Notes under the pieces: model-generated
What the model saw: only the letters and a program-made list of their open reading frames with translations
Told to the model about the DNA's origin: nothing
Database searches by the model: none
Shown: one piece after another, positions 1 through 6,954 of the stretch
Position numbering within the stretch: the first letter of the stretch is position 1
Layout: each line of letters begins with the position of its first letter
Program-made: the position numbers and the translations under genes
Assembly: GCF_045528445.1 (NCBI RefSeq)
Contig: NZ_JBGQQU010000041.1
Span: forward strand, 1-14,003
Source of the DNA: Desemzia sp045528445
GTDB lineage: Bacteria; Bacillota; Bacilli; Lactobacillales; Carnobacteriaceae
Reading direction: 5' to 3'
Length of the DNA stretch: 14,003 bases

Positions 1-127
1 TGTCGCAATTAGCCGATATTCAAGCCATTGCCTTTGATAAGACGGGAACCTTAACGAAAGGAAAACCAGAAGTAACCAATTATTATTTTGCTGATAGCGT
101 AAACGAAGAAAAGATGATTGATATCGT
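1..127. repeat. Terminal overlap, left copy (identical to 13877-14003)
   Basis: These 127 bases match the last 127 bases of the window without a difference, and the pump reading frame is continuous across the join. The simplest reading is one locus of a circular molecule written twice by an assembler. 127 is a common largest k-mer setting, which fits (inference). Confidence 0.95.
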
Positions 128-932
128 AGTGGCTCTTGAAAAAGAATCTAATCATCCCTTAGCAGATGCCATTCTAAGAAAATTTGAACAAAAAAATAAA
201 TTAGATATGGAAGTAGAAAATCAAATTGGTAAAGGATTGACAGGAGATTACAAAGGTAAAAACTATCGTATAGGTAAGCCAACTTCTTTTTCAAATGTTG
301 CAGATAAATACATTCGCCTAAATGATGAGTGGGCTTCAGAAGGTAAGACAGTCGTATACGTATCAGAAGAGGAAAAAGTTGTAGGACTTATTGCCCTTAT
401 GGACATTCCTAGTGAAAATGCAAAAGAAACGATTGAGTACTTCAAAAAACAAGGTATACACACTACCCTAATTACTGGAGACTCAGAAATGACGGGAAAA
501 GCAGTTGCTAAACAATTAGGAATAGATGAAGTAATTGCGAATGTCATGCCGGAAGACAAATCACGTATTATAGACGAGCAAAAAGAAAAATATGGTGTAA
601 CAGCAATGGTGGGCGATGGTGTAAACGATGCACCCGCGCTTGTGAATGCTGATGTGGGAATCGCTATGGGTGACGGAACCGACGTTGCGGTAGAGGTATC
701 TGACCTGGTTTTAATGAAAAATGATTTATTAAAATTAGTCCAATCCCATAATATTTCTTCTAAAATGAATCGTGTCATTTGGCAAAACATTATTTTTTCT
801 ATGGCTGTTGTCGCCTTTTTAGTTATAGCTAGTTTATTGGGTTTAACCGATATAGCGATTAGTGTCATTATCCACGAAGGAAGTACTTTGGTTGTTATAC
901 TAAACGGACTTCGATTGCTACGGTCTACCTAA
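1..932 (+). CDS. P1B-4-type heavy-metal-exporting ATPase, 3' part (begins at 12883)
   Basis: This is the C-terminal half of the pump that starts at 12883. Joined after removing the 127-base overlap, the gene is 1,926 nt for 641 aa, the usual size for the family (B. subtilis ZosA is about this long). In whole-protein numbering it holds the phosphorylation motif DKTGT at 344-348, the HP pair at 383-384, the hinge GDGVND at 536-541, and in the last membrane segments HEGST at 623-627, a P1B-4 metal-site motif. All catalytic residues are present, so the pump looks intact. No clear hairpin terminator follows before the phosphoglycerate mutase gene 67 nt downstream, so cotranscription is likely. Reading only from the internal ATG at 114 would give a false truncated protein without the phosphorylation site. 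Confidence 0.93.
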   Translation, partial: SQLADIQAIAFDKTGTLTKGKPEVTNYYFADSVNEEKMIDIVVALEKESNHPLADAILRKFEQKNKLDMEVENQIGKGLTGDYKGKNYRIGKPTSFSNVADKYIRLNDEWASEGKTVVYVSEEEKVVGLIALMDIPSENAKETIEYFKKQGIHTTLITGDSEMTGKAVAKQLGIDEVIANVMPEDKSRIIDEQKEKYGVTAMVGDGVNDAPALVNADVGIAMGDGTDVAVEVSDLVLMKNDLLKLVQSHNISSKMNRVIWQNIIFSMAVVAFLVIASLLGLTDIAISVIIHEGSTLVVILNGLRLLRST

Positions 933-999
933 TCAACTGATAGTTAATATTAATGGGTATAAGAAAAAATCGATTAAATAATGAAGGTAGGGGATAAAC

Positions 1000-1686
1000 G
1001 TGAAAAGAGTTGTCTTTGTGCGCCATGGTCAAAGCGAATGGAACGCGTTGAATCAATTTACTGGTTGGGTGGACGTTGATCTTACGAAGTTAGGGCTGAA
1101 AGAAGCTCACGAAGCGGGACTTAAAATCAAAAGAGCTGGATTAGAGTTTGATTTAGCCTTTACTTCTGTTTTGAAACGAGCCATTAAAACTTGTCACATT
1201 ATCTTAGAGGATTCCGATCAACTCTGGGTACCTGAAATCAAAACCTGGCGTTTGAACGAGCGCCATTATGGAGCTTTGCAAGGACTCAACAAGGAAGCGA
1301 CTGCTGAGAAATTTGGTATTCAGCAAGTTCAGATTTGGCGTCGATCCTACGATACGCTGCCTCCACTAGCAAAACCAGAGGATCCTAATTCTGCTTTAAA
1401 TGATCGACGTTATGCCCATTTACAAAAACGGAGTATCCCAATGGGTGAGAACTTGAAAATTACGTTGGCCAGGGTTATTCCCTTTTGGGAAGATGAAATT
1501 GCACCGGCAATTCTAGATCAGAAAACCGTCTTAGTAGTTGCCCATGGTAATTCCATTCGAGCGTTAGCGAAATATATGGAAAATATACCTGAGGATAAAA
1601 TCATGGAACTAGAGATACCGACAGGACAACCACTTGTTTATGAATTAAATGAGGGATTAGAAGTTATTAGAAAATATTATCTTTAA
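1000..1686 (+). CDS. gpmA: 2,3-bisphosphoglycerate-dependent phosphoglycerate mutase
   Basis: This cytosolic glycolytic enzyme interconverts 3- and 2-phosphoglycerate through a phosphohistidine. The 228-aa protein has the histidine-phosphatase signature RHG at residues 8-10 (phosphorylated H9), the catalytic glutamate in NERHYGALQG (E87), and the second histidine in AHGNS (H182). Its length matches bacterial cofactor-dependent mutases, so it appears complete. A variation is GENL at 149-152 where GESL is usual. The start is GTG at 1000 behind a GTAGGGG ribosome site. It lies 67 nt after the metal pump in the same direction with no terminator seen between, so it probably shares the pump transcript. 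A housekeeping enzyme in this position is unexpected. IS1216 begins 31 nt after its stop, so anything further downstream in the original operon is lost. Confidence 0.93.
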   Translation: MKRVVFVRHGQSEWNALNQFTGWVDVDLTKLGLKEAHEAGLKIKRAGLEFDLAFTSVLKRAIKTCHIILEDSDQLWVPEIKTWRLNERHYGALQGLNKEATAEKFGIQQVQIWRRSYDTLPPLAKPEDPNSALNDRRYAHLQKRSIPMGENLKITLARVIPFWEDEIAPAILDQKTVLVVAHGNSIRALAKYMENIPEDKIMELEIPTGQPLVYELNEGLEVIRKYYL

Positions 1687-1717
1687 GTCAGAGAGCTCGT
1701 CATAGGAAGAAATTTCT

Positions 1718-1740
1718 GGTTCTGTTGCAAAGTTTTAAAT
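1718..1740 (+). repeat. IS1216 left terminal inverted repeat
   Basis: This is a 23-bp end beginning GGTTCTGTTGCAAAG. It is the perfect reverse complement of 2504-2526 and sets the left boundary of the element. Confidence 0.95.
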
Positions 1741-1791
1741 CTACTATCAAATAAGGTAGAATAATAGAAAAAGATAGCAGGAGGAATGACG

Positions 1792-2472
1792 ATGAATCAT
1801 TTTAAAGGAAAGCAATTTCAGCAGGATGTGATTATTGTAGCCGTGGGCTACTATCTTCGTTATAACCTTAGCTATCGTGAAGTTCAAGAAATCTTATATG
1901 ATCGTGACATTAACGTTTCTCATACGACGATTTATCGTTGGGTGCAAGAATATGGCAAACTACTCTATCAAATTTGGAAAAAGAAAAATAAAAAATCCTT
2001 TTATTCATGGAAAATGGATGAAACGTACATCAAAATTAAAGGAAAATGGCATTATTTGTATCGAGCCATCGATGCAGATGGTTTAACCTTGGATATTTGG
2101 TTACGTAAAAAACGGGACACACAAGCAGCCTATGCTTTTCTTAAGCGGTTAGTGAAGCAGTTTGATGAACCGAAGGTTGTAGTCACAGATAAAGCCCCCT
2201 CTATTACAAGTGCCTTTAAGAAACTAAAAGAATACGGCTTTTATCAAGGGACAGAACATCGTACCATTAAATACCTGAATAATTTGATTGAACAAGACCA
2301 TCGTCCAGTAAAGAGACGCAATAAATTCTATCGAAGTTTACGCACTGCCTCTACCACGATTAAAGGCATGGAAGCCATTCGAGGATTATATAAGAAAACC
2401 CGAAAAGAAGGCACTCTCTTCGGGTTTTCGGTCTGTACTGAAATCAAGGTATTATTGGGAATCCCAGCTTAA
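1792..2472 (+). CDS. tnp: IS1216 (IS6-family) DDE transposase
   Basis: This 226-aa transposase catalyses replicative transposition with cointegrate formation. It has an N-terminal helix-turn-helix region (about residues 20-55, including SHTTIYRWV) and the catalytic triad in KMDETYIK, VVTDKAP and NLIEQDHRPVK. The AGGAGG at 1779-1784 sits too close to the ATG at 1786, so the ATG at 1792 is preferred; that gives the usual 226-aa IS1216 product. It looks intact. A hairpin with 11-bp arms (2394-2404 and 2419-2429) lies in the 3' part of the coding sequence. Confidence 0.95.
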   Translation: MNHFKGKQFQQDVIIVAVGYYLRYNLSYREVQEILYDRDINVSHTTIYRWVQEYGKLLYQIWKKKNKKSFYSWKMDETYIKIKGKWHYLYRAIDADGLTLDIWLRKKRDTQAAYAFLKRLVKQFDEPKVVVTDKAPSITSAFKKLKEYGFYQGTEHRTIKYLNNLIEQDHRPVKRRNKFYRSLRTASTTIKGMEAIRGLYKKTRKEGTLFGFSVCTEIKVLLGIPA

Positions 2473-2503
2473 ATCATAGATACCGTAAGGGATTTTATTC
2501 TTT

Positions 2504-2526
2504 ATTTAAAACTTTGCAACAGAACC
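2504..2526 (-). repeat. IS1216 right terminal inverted repeat
   Basis: This is a 23-bp end finishing CTTTGCAACAGAACC, the perfect complement of the left repeat. The next base (2527) is already inside sequence homologous to the pump gene. Confidence 0.95.
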
Positions 2527-3812
2527 CAATTAATGGAACAGGTAGCTTCACGATGAAAGTCACCAAAGAAAACGAAGATACAGTATTTTCAAAAATTTTA
2601 CAATTAGTGAACCAGAACCAAGATAACCAAACAAAAGCTGCGAGTATTATCCAAAAATTTGAACCCAAATACGTCACAGTTGTTTTAATTGCCATTCCGT
2701 TATTCATGTTATTGGCACCTTTTCTACTTGATTGGACATGGTCACAAAGTGTCTATAGAGGATTAGTCCTTTTAGTTGCAGCTTCACCGTGTGCTTTAGC
2801 AGCAGCTACTGTCTCGGCAACGCTATCGACGACTTCTAATTTAGCCAAAAAAGGAGTCCTTTCAAAAGGTAGTTCTTACCTGTCTCAATTAGCCGATATT
2901 AAAGCAATTGCATTTGATAAGACGGGCACCTTGACCAAAGGAAAACCTGAAGTAACCAATTATTATTTTGCTGATTCCGTGAACGAAGAAAACATGATTG
3001 ATATCGTAGTAGCTCTTGAAAAAGAATCCAATCACCCTTTAGCAGATGCTATTCTAAGAAAGTTTGAGCAAAAAAACAAACTAACTATTGATGTAGAAAA
3101 CCAGATTGGTAAAGGATTGACAGGAGATTACAAAGGGAGAAATTATCGTATAGGAAAACCGACTTCGTTTGATGATGTTTCAGATGAGTATAGTCGTTTA
3201 AATAATGAATGGGCTTCAGAAGGTAAGACAATCGTGTACGTAGCAGTAGATGAAGAGGTTCTAGGCCTTATTGCCCTCATGGACATTCCAAGTGAACATG
3301 CAAAAGAAACCATTGAGTATTTCAGAAAACAAGGTATACACACCACATTAATTACTGGTGACTCAGAAATGACGGGAAAAGCGGTTGCTAAACAATTGGG
3401 AATAGATGAAGTGATTGCAAATGTCATGCCGGAAGACAAATCCAGAATAATAGACGAACAAAAAGAAAAATACGGTGTGACCGCCATGGTTGGAGACGGT
3501 GTAAATGATGCTCCTGCTCTTGTTAATGCAGATGTGGGAATCGCTATGGGAGATGGGACTGATGTGGCAGTAGAGGTATCTGATTTAGTTTTAATGCAAA
3601 ACAATTTATCTAAATTGGTACAATCTCATAATACTTCTTCGAAAATGAACCGTGTTATTTGGCAGAATATTATTTTTTCAATGGCCGTTGTTGTTTTTTT
3701 AATTGTCGTTAGTTTCTTGGGCTTAACGGATATTGCCATCAGTGTCATTATTCATGAAGGAAGTACTTTGGTTGTTATTTTGAATGGACTTCGATTGCTA
3801 AGGGCAGTCTAA
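2527..3812 (+). pseudogene. 5'-truncated second P1B-4 metal ATPase gene
   Basis: This is the 3' two-thirds of a second metal-pump gene, colinear without gaps with residues 215-641 of the intact pump and about nine-tenths identical in protein. IS1216 removed the first 214 residues: the histidine-rich tail, the first membrane block and the actuator NGES motif. SPC, DKTGT, GDGVNDAP and HEGST remain. An open frame can be extended back to a TTG at 2514 inside the IS end, but no ribosome site precedes it, and a P-type ATPase without its actuator domain should not cycle. The differences from the intact copy are spread along the length, so this is an old paralogue or an independently acquired homologue, not a fresh duplication. 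It could still serve as a template for recombination with the intact copy. Confidence 0.88.
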
Positions 3813-3841
3813 AGAATGATTGCACACCTTCAAATTAATCG

Positions 3842-3890
3842 AGTAATAGAGATAATTAAGGATTACACTACATTTTTTGTCTCTATTACT
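3842..3890. repeat. Inverted repeat, 11-bp arms, unknown role
   Basis: AGTAATAGAGA at 3842-3852 is perfectly complementary to TCTCTATTACT at 3880-3890, with 27 bases between. It lies just after the truncated pump gene in a gene-free stretch (3813-4040). There is no T-run after the right arm, so it is not a typical terminator. Confidence 0.55.
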
Positions 3891-3996
3891 TATTTATATT
3901 TATCTAGATGTTCAAACTCAAAATGATATGTCAACCACACTCTTGTGGCGTAACTTGAATACAAGATACATGAAATTGGATAAAAACGTGTATCGC

Positions 3997-4025
3997 GAAT
4001 CCTATTCCAATAGGGTTCTTTTTTT
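3997..4025 (+). terminator. Rho-independent terminator before the recombinase gene
   Basis: GAATCCTATT at 3997-4006 pairs with AATAGGGTTC at 4009-4018 (one G-T wobble), followed by seven T (4019-4025). It would end transcripts reading in from the truncated pump side. It is flanked by direct repeats TGTATCGC at 3989-3996 and 4025-4032. Confidence 0.75.
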
Positions 4026-4040
4026 GTATCGCTCTCTAAC

Positions 4041-4074
4041 ACATGATTATATGGTATACTAAACAAAATCATGT
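4041..4074 (+). promoter_or_regulatory. Promoter and operator-like inverted repeat of the recombinase gene
   Basis: An extended -10 (TGGTATACT, hexamer 4055-4060) sits in the middle of an inverted repeat, ACATGATT at 4041-4048 and AATCATGT at 4067-4074. No good -35 is seen, which an extended -10 can compensate for. Placement of the -10 between the arms suggests a repressor site, perhaps self-control. The 13-8-13-like layout also resembles a tyrosine recombinase core site, which cannot be excluded. Confidence 0.6.
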
Positions 4075-4104
4075 ATCACTTTTGTGAGAGGAGAGGGCTT
4101 TTAA

Positions 4105-4656
4105 ATGAGTTACAACGTCCAACCATTACGGACTCAACAAGAAATAAACGACTTTTTATTCTGTTTAAGAAGAAATAAAAACGCAGATCGGGATGTTTTT
4201 CTGTTTTTGATCGGCATTAATAGCGGTTTGCGCATGTCCGATATCGTTAAATTAAAGAAACAAGACCTGATTTCCTCCAAAAATCCCCGTATTGTCGAAA
4301 AGAAAACGGGTAAGACTCGTATTTTGTATTTGAGTAGTCTGCAGGACTTGATTCAAGACTATACAAAAGACTTAGCACCAGAGGATTATTTGTTTCCTAG
4401 CACCAAAGGTGGGCATGTAGAAGTCAATACGGTCTATCAAATGTTTCAAAAGGTCGCTAAGCTGTTAGGAAGAGACGATATTGGCACGCACACGCTGCGC
4501 AAGACGTTTGGTTACCACTATTACAAGAAAACCAAAGACGTGGCGACACTGATGGAAATATTCGGCCATAGCAGCGAAAAAATTACGAAACGCTATATTG
4601 GGATTAATGAAGATGAAATCAGTGAGACTTTATTAAATTTTAGACTCGGTTTTTAA
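4105..4656 (+). CDS. Short tyrosine recombinase (phage-integrase family)
   Basis: This is a site-specific recombinase acting through a 3'-phosphotyrosine. The 183-aa protein consists almost only of the catalytic domain, with all family residues in order: R43 in SGLRMSDI, a lysine in EKKTGKTR (K67 or K70), HTLRKTFG (H129, R132), H155 in FGHSS and the nucleophile Y164 in TKRYIGI. Full-length integrases are about 300 aa or more; the N-terminal core-binding domain is missing here. Start ATG 4105 follows GAGGAGAGGG. On a small plasmid such enzymes probably resolve multimers or invert/exchange modules rather than integrate phage; this is inference. Its promoter region carries an inverted repeat and three TGTATC(G/A)C repeats that could be its binding sites. 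Confidence 0.9.
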   Translation: MSYNVQPLRTQQEINDFLFCLRRNKNADRDVFLFLIGINSGLRMSDIVKLKKQDLISSKNPRIVEKKTGKTRILYLSSLQDLIQDYTKDLAPEDYLFPSTKGGHVEVNTVYQMFQKVAKLLGRDDIGTHTLRKTFGYHYYKKTKDVATLMEIFGHSSEKITKRYIGINEDEISETLLNFRLGF

Positions 4657-4729
4657 ATCTATATTTACTAAGAAGACAGTATTTAAAGTCAGAAGTTATT
4701 GTGGGTGTTCCCCAATTGAAAATTTATCT

Positions 4730-4758
4730 GCTAATGAATAATTTTATTGTTCATTAGC
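4730..4758. repeat. Inverted repeat upstream of the 73-aa gene
   Basis: GCTAATGAA at 4730-4738 and TTCATTAGC at 4750-4758 are perfect complements with an 11-base AT-rich loop. It lies 74 nt downstream of the recombinase stop without a following T-run, so a protein-binding site is at least as likely as a terminator. Confidence 0.55.
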
Positions 4759-4766
4759 GTTAGTCC

Positions 4767-4795
4767 CAATTGATTAGTCGTGATATAATCAATTG
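4767..4795 (+). promoter_or_regulatory. Palindromic promoter/operator of the 73-aa gene
   Basis: A consensus -10 TATAAT (4784-4789) overlaps a perfect inverted repeat, CAATTGATTA at 4767-4776 and TAATCAATTG at 4786-4795. The -35 is weak (TTAGTC near 4760). The repeat overlapping the -10 points to a repressor. The motif CCCAATTGA also occurs once more at 4711-4719. Confidence 0.65.
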
Positions 4796-4814
4796 AAAAA
4801 ATGGAGGTGTTTTT

Positions 4815-5036
4815 ATGTCAACTATTTATACTACAAACGAATGGAATGGATATGGGAAACAAAATTATTATTGGAATGAATATCGACTAGAAGGTAATTC
4901 GATAGTTAAATATAAATGTAATAGACATAAGTTTTTTGATGGAAACGAGAATAATTGGGAAGAAAGTGAAACAGAAGTAGAAAGTTGGAATATCAATGAT
5001 TCTAATTTACCTAATTGGTTAAGAGAATACATATGA
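4815..5036 (+). CDS. Small hypothetical protein, 73 aa
   Basis: I do not recognise this gene's function. It starts at ATG 4815 after a clear GGAGGTG ribosome site (4803-4809) and behind its own -10 and palindrome, so it is very probably expressed. The product is soluble and acidic overall, rich in Asn, Trp, Tyr and Glu (five Trp), with no signal peptide or membrane segment and only a single cysteine (KYKCNRH). No known motif is seen. It stands alone between the recombinase and the replication genes. A small accessory or regulatory protein is possible; nothing in the sequence decides it. Confidence 0.75.
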   Translation: MSTIYTTNEWNGYGKQNYYWNEYRLEGNSIVKYKCNRHKFFDGNENNWEESETEVESWNINDSNLPNWLREYI

Positions 5037-5110
5037 AAGTTCAAATAAATAGTTAATTAATGATCAGGTAACTTAAATTCTTAGGTGACATAATCGCGGT
5101 TAAGCAAAAT

Positions 5111-5140
5111 AACCCTGACATAAATTAATACGTCAAGGTT
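5111..5140 (-). terminator. Likely terminator of the repB-repX operon
   Basis: Read leftward, AACCTTGAC and GTCAGGGTT (5132-5140 and 5111-5119) form a 9-bp stem with one G-T pair and a 12-base loop, followed by ATTTTG. It lies 21 nt past the repX stop in the right orientation. The T-run is imperfect. Confidence 0.55.
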
Positions 5141-5160
5141 ACTTTACTATTTACTTTAAA

Positions 5161-5709
5161 CTACTGCCTTTTTTTGAAAAGACGGCTTAAAAACCCTTTT
5201 TTTTCAAAATCATCGGTAATGTCTTCAAAATTATCATTAAATAGAGGATTACTAGTTGAACGTATCGAATCTTCTGTAGTTTCATTAGATAATTGAAGCT
5301 GCAATTGTTCAATATGTTTATTTGTTTGAAGTGATAATTGTTGCTGCTGATCAAGTAACTTTTGCATAGTTTGTATTTGTTTATCTTTTTCTGCCAGTTG
5401 TTTATCTTTTATCTTTAATTGTTCGTTAAGTATTTTCTCAACTTCATAATTATTAATAGTTTTTCTATCGCTTTTTGGGTTGTTTTCGCGATTATCTTCT
5501 CTAGTTTGGTTACTATCAAGGTTACTAGAGTTACTGGTAACTCTAGTAACCTTTTTCCTCACAAAATTTGATACATCAGCATTTAAGTAAATGGTATTAC
5601 TTTTTTTAGTTACCGATAAGGTTGGTGGTAACTTTTCTAAATGTTTACGAATTGCCTGTTTGGATACTCCTAATTCGTCTGCTAACTCTTTTATCGTCAT
5701 ATCAGCCAT
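5161..5709 (-). CDS. RepX/DUF536-type plasmid replication-associated protein (HTH plus coiled coil)
   Basis: This 182-aa protein is encoded directly after repB. It has an N-terminal helix-turn-helix (about residues 5-27, TIKELADELGVSKQAIRKHL), a polar linker, a long coiled coil (about 88-145, rich in K, E, Q and L) and a basic amphipathic tail ending GFLSRLFKKRQ. Proteins of this layout follow repB in many lactococcal-type theta plasmids and carry DUF536. The layout also resembles single-protein partition factors such as Par of staphylococcal pSK1, so segregation or copy control is plausible but not proven. A GTG at 5718 is possible, but AGGGGTGA just before ATG 5709 decides the start. It overlaps no more than the end of repB and is probably translated with it. 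A 36-bp palindrome lies inside the gene. Confidence 0.82.
   Translation of the reverse strand: MADMTIKELADELGVSKQAIRKHLEKLPPTLSVTKKSNTIYLNADVSNFVRKKVTRVTSNSSNLDSNQTREDNRENNPKSDRKTINNYEVEKILNEQLKIKDKQLAEKDKQIQTMQKLLDQQQQLSLQTNKHIEQLQLQLSNETTEDSIRSTSNPLFNDNFEDITDDFEKKGFLSRLFKKRQ
5518..5553. repeat. 36-bp near-perfect palindrome inside the repX-type gene
   Basis: AAGGTTACTAGAGTTAC at 5518-5534 and its exact complement at 5537-5553 are separated by only TG. It encodes residues 53-64 of the RepX-type protein. GTTAC or GTAAC boxes also stand at 5509, 5521, 5530, 5537, 5546, 5609 and 5628. The arrangement looks like a protein-binding site or a strong mRNA hairpin within a coding region. Confidence 0.85.
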
Positions 5710-5710
5710 G

Positions 5711-6874
5711 TTATTCACCCCTATAGACGTTGTTTATTTTTACAGTTGCAAGATAATGCTCTATAGAAGATTTTAAATATTTTACAATATTTTCTTTTTT
5801 GGAAGAAGGTATTTTATGTGCAGCCACATACTGAATGTGTTCTTTCACTGAATTTCGACCTTGTAATTTTGCTAATTCTTCATACTTTGGAAATACAGTT
5901 CTTTGCAAACCAACCATCACTTTTTTATCAATTAAGTCATACTGATTAATTAGTAGTTGTTTTAACAACAACTTTGTATACGGACTTTGCATAGCTAGCC
6001 CTAATAATTGGTTTTCGTTCTCTTCTTTAGTTTGTTGATGTTTTTGAGAAATAGGATCATTTAATTTATACTCCATTGGAGCTAGAGTTGTTTTTTTCTT
6101 CTCAATATAAAATTTTATTCCTACGATTGATCGTCCTTCTTTTATTTTGTCGTAAGTAACTGTAAAATGAGTATTTTTATTAATTTCTTCAATTGGCTTT
6201 TTTAATATCTTTTTGTCAAAATTACTGAATAACTCGTATTCTTTTATCGTATTTGTTAATCTTCTTAACTCTTGAATCTCAACATACGGGTTTTTAAGTT
6301 GTTCTAATTGTTCTTCCCTGCGTTGACCATTTTCATTGTACTTTTCATACTGATTGTAATACATAGAGAACCACTTATATAATATAATACTGTACTTACT
6401 ATTCAATTCCATAATATCTGTAATGAGATATTGCGTGAAATTTGATTTTAAATTAATTAAATAAGGCATAATATCTTCTGTAAATTTAATTGAAACTGAG
6501 TCATTATAATCATTCCAACTACTTCTTGAAATAGGGGAAATAATTGAATACTCAAATTTCCCATCTTTTTCTTGAACTTCCTGAACTTCAAAAATAGCTT
6601 GTTCATGTAGGTTTCTTAAAGCGTTTTTAAAACGAGTGTGTTTACTGCTGCTTGCTACATCAAAAAAAGAAAATAATGTTTCTTTTGATAGGTAAACCGT
6701 ATTATCTTGTGGAATATTTTCTGTATCTAAACAAGAGACCGCTAATTCAAAAATTTTGAGTGGTATTTTATCCATTTTAGCTACACTGGTGATTAAATCA
6801 TTGTGTTCCACTGCTTTTTGATTTTCTAAGTCACTTATATGTAATACTTTTGGTGATAATATTTCATTATTCAT
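5711..6874 (-). CDS. repB: RepB replication initiator (Rep_3 superfamily, theta type)
   Basis: This 387-aa initiator binds plasmid iterons to start theta replication. Residues about 20-240 match the Rep_3 winged-helix initiator pattern (HNDLITSVAKM, SSKHTRFKNALRNLHEQAIFEV, LNSKYSIILYKWFSMY). About 270-380 resemble the C-terminal domain of lactococcal RepB (AMQSPYTKLLLKQLL, NSVKEHIQYVAAHKIP). Length is typical. ATG 6874 is preceded by AAAGGAG at an unusually long 14-nt distance. The promoter has TTGATA and TACAAT spaced 17, inside an inverted repeat, and three 22-bp iterons lie just upstream, which is the classic self-regulated arrangement of pWV02/pCI305-type replicons. The end overlaps the region of the repX-type start. 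Confidence 0.93.
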   Translation of the reverse strand: MNNEILSPKVLHISDLENQKAVEHNDLITSVAKMDKIPLKIFELAVSCLDTENIPQDNTVYLSKETLFSFFDVASSSKHTRFKNALRNLHEQAIFEVQEVQEKDGKFEYSIISPISRSSWNDYNDSVSIKFTEDIMPYLINLKSNFTQYLITDIMELNSKYSIILYKWFSMYYNQYEKYNENGQRREEQLEQLKNPYVEIQELRRLTNTIKEYELFSNFDKKILKKPIEEINKNTHFTVTYDKIKEGRSIVGIKFYIEKKKTTLAPMEYKLNDPISQKHQQTKEENENQLLGLAMQSPYTKLLLKQLLINQYDLIDKKVMVGLQRTVFPKYEELAKLQGRNSVKEHIQYVAAHKIPSSKKENIVKYLKSSIEHYLATVKINNVYRGE

Positions 6875-6954
6875 AAATGTAGATACAACTCCTTTTACTT
6901 ATGTTTAGAGGAAAAAGCTAAGGAAAAATAAAAACTTCTCTGTGCTTTTATTTG

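Larger units (their letters stand above)
1718..2526 (+). mobile_element. IS1216 (IS6 family), complete, 809 bp
   Basis: This is a complete insertion sequence bounded by perfect 23-bp inverted repeats, GGTTCTGTTGCAAAGTTTTA plus AAT at the left end and its complement at the right. It contains one DDE transposase. Length and ends match IS1216 of enterococci and other lactic acid bacteria. The 8 bases flanking it (AAATTTCT on the left, CAATTAAT on the right) do not match, so there is no target-site duplication. Its right end cuts directly into the second pump gene. Only one copy is present, which fits resolution of a replicon fusion by recombination between two IS copies. Confidence 0.96.

Noticed and set aside
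263..868. Long open frame on the minus strand opposite the pump (also 3143-3604 opposite the remnant)
   Set aside because: Both are antisense shadows of a conserved gene; no ribosome site and a low-complexity product.
114..932. A separate 272-aa HAD-like protein starting at ATG 114
   Set aside because: It is the C-terminal part of the pump; the frame is open from base 3 and joins 12883-13876 through the duplicated end.
2514..2542. Outward hybrid promoter from the TTGCAA in the IS1216 end
   Set aside because: No acceptable -10 is found 16-18 nt downstream on either flank.
2514..3812. Open frame from TTG 2514 read as a functional short metal pump
   Set aside because: The start lies in the IS end with no ribosome site, and the actuator domain and first membrane segments are missing.
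3877..4062. 61-aa open frame (and a 60-aa one opposite) before the recombinase gene
   Set aside because: It crosses a terminator and a promoter and has no ribosome site or recognisable product.
4105..4656. Prophage or genomic-island integrase
   Set aside because: No attachment sites or phage genes are seen, and the protein is a catalytic-domain-only form on a complete small plasmid.
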